Assembly (NCBI GenBank): GCA_002422605.1
Contig: DISW01000019.1
Location: forward strand, 62,001-126,000
Origin: Bacteriovoracaceae bacterium UBA6200
GTDB lineage: Bacteria > Bdellovibrionota > Bacteriovoracia > Bacteriovoracales > Bacteriovoracaceae
DNA: 64,000 bases
Direction: 5' to 3'
Position 1 is the first letter of the stretch; the number at the start of each line of letters is the position of its first letter. The notes below the pieces were generated by a model, which ran no database searches, was not told where the DNA came from, and saw nothing but the letters and a program-made list of their open reading frames with translations. This document shows positions 60,524 through 64,000 of the stretch, piece after piece. The position numbers and the translations under genes are program-made.

Positions 60524-62341
60524 CTATGGGTACATGGCCTCAATTTGATTTCGGTATCTTTCTAAGACTACTTTCCGTTTAATTTTTAAGGAGGGCGTCA
60601 AAAAGTTATCCGTGGTGAATTCTTCAGTGACGATAGTAAACTTTTTAATCGTCTCGAACTGGGCCAGGTCGTGGTTAATCTCATCGATTTCCTGCTGGAT
60701 CAGTTCCCTTACCTTTGGATGTTGGGCAAGGTCTATGACAGAGCAATCTGACGGTAGTTCCATTTCTTCAAGGAGAGGGAGAAAACGCTCTTTTTCAATT
60801 CCTACGAGACCTGTGAGGTAGTTCTTCTTCTCTCCAATCACAACCAGCTGAGAAATATGTGGCTTGGTTTTGGCCATATTCTCGATCTTCTGAGGGGCCA
60901 CATTTTTACCACCACTGGTAATGATGATATCTTTTTTACGGTCAGTAATGCGCAGATAACCTTCAGGGGTGAATTCACCAATGTCACCACTGCAGAACCA
61001 CCCGTCTCTTAAAGCTTCGGCGGTTGCTTCCGGATTCTTATAATATTCTTTAAATAAGGCTTGAGATTTAATCAGAATCTCCTTATCCGGACCAAAAGAA
61101 AATTGCACATCTCCCATTGGTCTTCCTACAGTTCCAGGAACTTGTTTGGAAAGTGGATTCAGGCAACAAGGAGCAATCGTTTCAGTCAGGCCATAACCTT
61201 CCAGTATAGTTAAATTGGCATATCGGAGAAAACGGATGATATCAGGGGATAGCGGAGCCCCTCCAGAAACAAAATAACGGATTTTACCACCGAAGCGGTT
61301 ATAAATTTTACTGAAGACTACTTTGGAGACCATTTTAAATTCGAGTATTTCACTGGCCGACGGAGAAAGATCTTTATCGATTTTAGCAAAATATTTTTCG
61401 GCCACTTTGACGGCATATTTAAAGGCCTGCTTTTCAAAAACACTTCCCTTATTTACTTGCTCCATGACCGCGGTATAAATCTTCTCGAAGATCCGCGGGA
61501 CAGCAATCATGATGGTAGGCTTGGCGACCATTAGATTCGGTAAGAGCTTTTCCATTGATTCTGCATAGACGGCCTGCCATCCAAATACTAATGGCAAGAG
61601 GGAATCGCATCTTCCCAACACATGAGACAATGGAAGAAATACCAGAGTTTTATCTTGTGAACTAAAAGCGCCCTTAATCGTAAATTCCACATTTAAGAGC
61701 ATTGAGACCATCGCATGTTGGGTTACGACTGCGCCTTTAGGCTCTCCTGTCGTCCCTGAAGTATAAATGATCGATGCATATTCTTCGGGTAATTGATTCT
61801 GAGTATGATTCTCTAAAATATCGGGATGGGATTTTAATTGTTCTTTCCCTAAGGCCATCACTTCTTTGTAGGTAAAGTAAGGGAAAGAATTTCGAAACTT
61901 CTTCTTAATCTCTTCGCCAAGGTCATTGATAGAAATAATGATCTTTAAGTTTTTCCACTGATCAATAACAGGAAGAACTTTTTCCATTTGTTTGTCATTT
62001 TCAACAATGAGTACCGTGCTGTCAGAGTGAGTGAAAATATAGTTTATTTCTTCGGGTAGATAGCTTGGATAAATAGGAACTAAGCAAGAGCGTGAACACA
62101 TCGTTGCCATGTCGAATAAATGCCATTCTTTGCAGGTTTGGGCGAGGATGGCGACTTTATCACCAACATTGATCCCAATTTTATGAAAACCGCCGATCAA
62201 GGTTTCAATTGTGTCCTTATATTCTTGAAAAGTGAGATTTTTAATTTCGTTATTCTCAAACCAGCCCAGGGCATAGCGATCAGGGGATTTTTGTGCTCTT
62301 AACTTTAACAAGCGTCCTAAGGTTCGTGGTCCTTGTAACAT
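60524..62341 (-). CDS. Long-chain fatty-acid-CoA ligase (AMP-binding)
   Basis: The 605-residue adenylating enzyme has the AMP-binding motif YTSGTTGEPKG, the EGYGLTET motif, and the C-terminal motifs GWFCSGDIG, ITDRKKDII and SGGKNVAP. The long-chain FadD15-type order fits. It activates fatty acids to acyl-CoA in the cytosol. AAGGATC precedes the ATG at 62341. It is divergent from the small gene at 62442 and ends 139 nt before rpoZ. The exact chain length used is not determined. Confidence 0.9.
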   Translation of the reverse strand: MLQGPRTLGRLLKLRAQKSPDRYALGWFENNEIKNLTFQEYKDTIETLIGGFHKIGINVGDKVAILAQTCKEWHLFDMATMCSRSCLVPIYPSYLPEEINYIFTHSDSTVLIVENDKQMEKVLPVIDQWKNLKIIISINDLGEEIKKKFRNSFPYFTYKEVMALGKEQLKSHPDILENHTQNQLPEEYASIIYTSGTTGEPKGAVVTQHAMVSMLLNVEFTIKGAFSSQDKTLVFLPLSHVLGRCDSLLPLVFGWQAVYAESMEKLLPNLMVAKPTIMIAVPRIFEKIYTAVMEQVNKGSVFEKQAFKYAVKVAEKYFAKIDKDLSPSASEILEFKMVSKVVFSKIYNRFGGKIRYFVSGGAPLSPDIIRFLRYANLTILEGYGLTETIAPCCLNPLSKQVPGTVGRPMGDVQFSFGPDKEILIKSQALFKEYYKNPEATAEALRDGWFCSGDIGEFTPEGYLRITDRKKDIIITSGGKNVAPQKIENMAKTKPHISQLVVIGEKKNYLTGLVGIEKERFLPLLEEMELPSDCSVIDLAQHPKVRELIQQEIDEINHDLAQFETIKKFTIVTEEFTTDNFLTPSLKIKRKVVLERYRNQIEAMYP

Positions 62342-62441
62342 GAAAATGATCCTTTTTTATCCAGCTTCGTTCCAAACTCTCAGGATATTCAGAACCTTAT
62401 CTATAATTAAGATTGGTCTGAAAATTGCTTCATAGAGCGAT

Positions 62442-62702
62442 ATGAAAACCATCATTATAATTTCTAAATGTCTGAGAGTCACCAAGTTCAATTTAAGTGA
62501 CTCTTCTTATGAATTTCATTTTAAAGGAATTTGCGCCGGAGAGGTGATAAAAAAAGTGTTTCTCTCAGCATCTAGCGAAATTTCTTTCCAGAAGGGAGAA
62601 GAATACCTGCTATACGTTTCACTTATAGCAATGGAGTCGGGAATACTTAAAGGGCGTGTCCTGAAGAGTAAACGGCTTGATGAGTGCTGGGACCGATCTT
62701 AA
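62442..62702 (+). CDS. Small protein of unknown function (86 aa)
   Basis: An 86-codon frame starts with ATG at 62442, without a strong ribosome-binding site. The predicted product is beta-rich (VTKFNLSDSSYEFHF, EEYLLYVSLIAME) with a basic end, and a small OB-like fold is conceivable. It has no signal peptide. A perfect TATAAT lies 40 nt upstream (62402-62407), but without a good -35 box. It converges on the next gene with a 4-nt overlap. I do not recognise it, and it could be a chance frame. Confidence 0.5.
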   Translation: MKTIIIISKCLRVTKFNLSDSSYEFHFKGICAGEVIKKVFLSASSEISFQKGEEYLLYVSLIAMESGILKGRVLKSKRLDECWDRS

Positions 62703-63082
62703 TCCACGTTGATGGCCACATGATCTCCGATCATAAACTGATCGAGTTCGAAGATAGGCGTCTTCTCTTTTTCATAGCTATTTACAGATGCGATGGATGC
62801 TTCATCGGATGTATGAAGAACTTTTAATTCGCCAATTTTGACTTTGTAGTTCACGCGTTTCTTATTGTCGTAAGGATTTTGAACAGAAATAATTCGATAG
62901 ACATTCAAAATGCTATCTTTCTTAACTCCCTGTCCTTCACCCATATTGATGTAATAATTCTTTCTAAGAGTTTCATTATCAAATCCCATACTAAGGTCCT
63001 GGGCCATACTAAAAATGACATAGGAGCGAGCAGCTACTCCTTGGGAGATCAATAACGTTAGGATGATTAATAATAGTCTCAT
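62699..63082 (-). CDS. Small secreted protein of unknown function (127 aa)
   Basis: The 127-residue product has a clear signal peptide (cleavage near VAA) and a beta-rich body with segments such as NMGEGQGVKKDSILNVYR and KVKIGELKVLH. The pattern resembles small periplasmic beta-barrel or SH3-like domains, but no family is recognised. It lies between the acyl-CoA ligase region and the peptide-binding protein gene, read in the same direction as the latter. Confidence 0.65.
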   Translation of the reverse strand: MRLLLIILTLLISQGVAARSYVIFSMAQDLSMGFDNETLRKNYYINMGEGQGVKKDSILNVYRIISVQNPYDNKKRVNYKVKIGELKVLHTSDEASIASVNSYEKEKTPIFELDQFMIGDHVAINVD

Positions 63083-63141
63083 TGGATCCTCGCAGGTAAA
63101 TCCAACAATCTTATCGTCATTTAAAAATGGAAGTTTAATAA

Positions 63142-63165
63142 ACCATAGGGCCGGGGCCCTATGGT
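63142..63165. terminator. Hairpin between the peptide-binding protein and the small secreted protein
   Basis: ACCATAGGGCC and GGCCCTATGGT (11-bp arms, two-base centre) form an almost perfect palindrome after the 63172 stop codon. The T tail is weak (TTTATTAAA on the minus strand), so it may be a poor terminator or a processing structure. Confidence 0.55.
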
Positions 63166-63171
63166 CAGGTA

Positions 63172-64000
63172 TTACTTACCTTCTAGCTTGAGATATTTGA
63201 GACTATTGTTGATGATGTCTGAATAGCGGTAATTCTTGAGATAATCGTGGTAAAGGATATAGTTCCGGGAGTAGTACTGCATGGCCCATGGGAGATCAGT
63301 ATTTACAATATCCTCCATTTTCTTCATCAGATTAGTTTTCTTTTCGCTGTCTTCCATTTCCCGTAATTGCAGGAACAATTTATCAAATTCAGCATTTGAG
63401 TAATTTGAAGAGTTTGGTCCCGGTGGAAGATTGGCCGTTGTTAAGAGCTGAAGAACGTTTTCAGCATCAGGATAATCCAGAATCCAACCGCCTTGCCAGA
63501 ATTGGAGTTCACCATTTCGTGATTTTTCCAGGAAGGCCGGGAAAGTGTTAACTCGGACTTCAATTTCGATACCCAGATTTCTTAGTTCTTGTTGGATGAA
63601 TTCACCCATTTGTCTTTTACGGGTATCGGCACCGCGAACATCATATTTTAAAGTAGGAAGTCCCTTACCATCCGGGTAGCCGGCCTTCTTCATATATTCT
63701 TTAGCGAGTGTAAGGTCATACTTATAAGGCAAATCGGTGGAAGGAGAGTAACCACTTACACCTGGAGGATAAATGGAATTGGCCTTCTGAGCGATATTAT
63801 AAGTAAAGAGCTCGATGAACTTGTCGTTATTTACTCCATGGGCAATCGCCTTACGGAGATTCAAATTTTTTCCGACAATCGGATCTTGCATATTAAATTG
63901 AAGCCACCAATAAGTCAGAGTTGGCGCTGCAAATAAATTAATTTTTTGTTCAATAACCTCAGGTTTAATTTTACCTTCAGAAGTTAGTGCCAAAGGAAAA
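63172..64000 (-). CDS. Peptide ABC transporter substrate-binding protein (partial, C-terminal part)
   Basis: At least 276 residues of the C-terminal lobe of a family-5 solute-binding protein are visible. The segments include NLRKAIAHGVNND, the A-x-x-Y-M-K-K-A-G-Y-P-D-G-type KEYMKKAGYPDG, and GGWILDYPDAEN, typical of OppA/DppA. These bind oligopeptides in the periplasm for import. The 5' end (signal peptide and first lobe) lies beyond the right window edge; the frame is open to the last base. The permease and ATPase genes are not in the window. Confidence 0.88.
   Translation of the reverse strand, partial: FPLALTSEGKIKPEVIEQKINLFAAPTLTYWWLQFNMQDPIVGKNLNLRKAIAHGVNNDKFIELFTYNIAQKANSIYPPGVSGYSPSTDLPYKYDLTLAKEYMKKAGYPDGKGLPTLKYDVRGADTRKRQMGEFIQQELRNLGIEIEVRVNTFPAFLEKSRNGELQFWQGGWILDYPDAENVLQLLTTANLPPGPNSSNYSNAEFDKLFLQLREMEDSEKKTNLMKKMEDIVNTDLPWAMQYYSRNYILYHDYLKNYRYSDIINNSLKYLKLEGK

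Overview
The window is a gene-dense stretch of about 40% GC from a Gram-negative, flagellated, type IV piliated bacterium. The gene set points to Bdellovibrionota, perhaps the Bacteriovorax/Peredibacter side. It includes polar flagellar genes (fliS, fliD) and a deltaproteobacterial-style pil cluster with an ABC transporter between pilA and pilD. It also has a MoxR/Bat operon, a TamA/TamB pair and several secreted metalloproteases. The taxon is inferred from gene content, not from a marker search. I saw no rRNA, tRNA, CRISPR array, IS element or prophage, and no gap over 300 bases. TTG and GTG starts are common.

Layout. 1-2094 (minus): flagellar cap operon. 2322-4219: an orphan membrane protein and a free-standing 77-aa gene. 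4391-8480: cysQ-like phosphatase, nth, rlmE, a transpeptidase, lepB. 8513-13046: divergent mutS2 and NFACT/rqcH, then a LolA-like periplasmic protein. 13146-22880: an rlmI-like methyltransferase, then a tightly coupled moxR-DUF58-batA-batBC-batD-ribF-aroE run. 22928-35919: type IV pilus genes pilB-T-C-A, a reversed TPR gene, ABC ATPase and permease, pilD, pilM-N-O-P-Q. 35933-39834: TPR protein, aroQ, efp, accB, accC. 39881-48101: a helical-repeat protein, TamB-like and Omp85/TamA-like proteins. 48238-49100: rplM-rpsI. 49191-51830: a divergent UvrA paralogue. 51892-54881: two secreted proteins with C-terminal membrane anchors (one a matrixin-type protease) and an AMIN-domain protein. 54897-57467: lon. 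57593-60123: a second metalloprotease-like protein with a coupled secreted partner. 60172-64000: rpoZ, a long-chain acyl-CoA ligase, two small genes and the C-terminal part of a peptide-binding ABC transporter protein.

How the genes work together. The pil cluster encodes almost the whole pilus machine: extension and retraction ATPases, platform, major pilin, prepilin peptidase, alignment complex and secretin. Bat proteins, TamAB, LepB and the LolA-like protein serve the envelope. MutS2 and RqcH, sharing one divergent start region, are both ribosome-rescue factors in Bacillus.

Most of the window is core genome. I did not find a clear-cut novel system. The best candidates for follow-up are the mutS2/rqcH arrangement, the twin-hairpin leader of pilA, the UvrA paralogue with a degenerate second ATPase site, the two secreted proteins with sorting-signal-like C-termini, the metalloprotease/partner pair, and the 77-aa gene with its own promoter and terminator.
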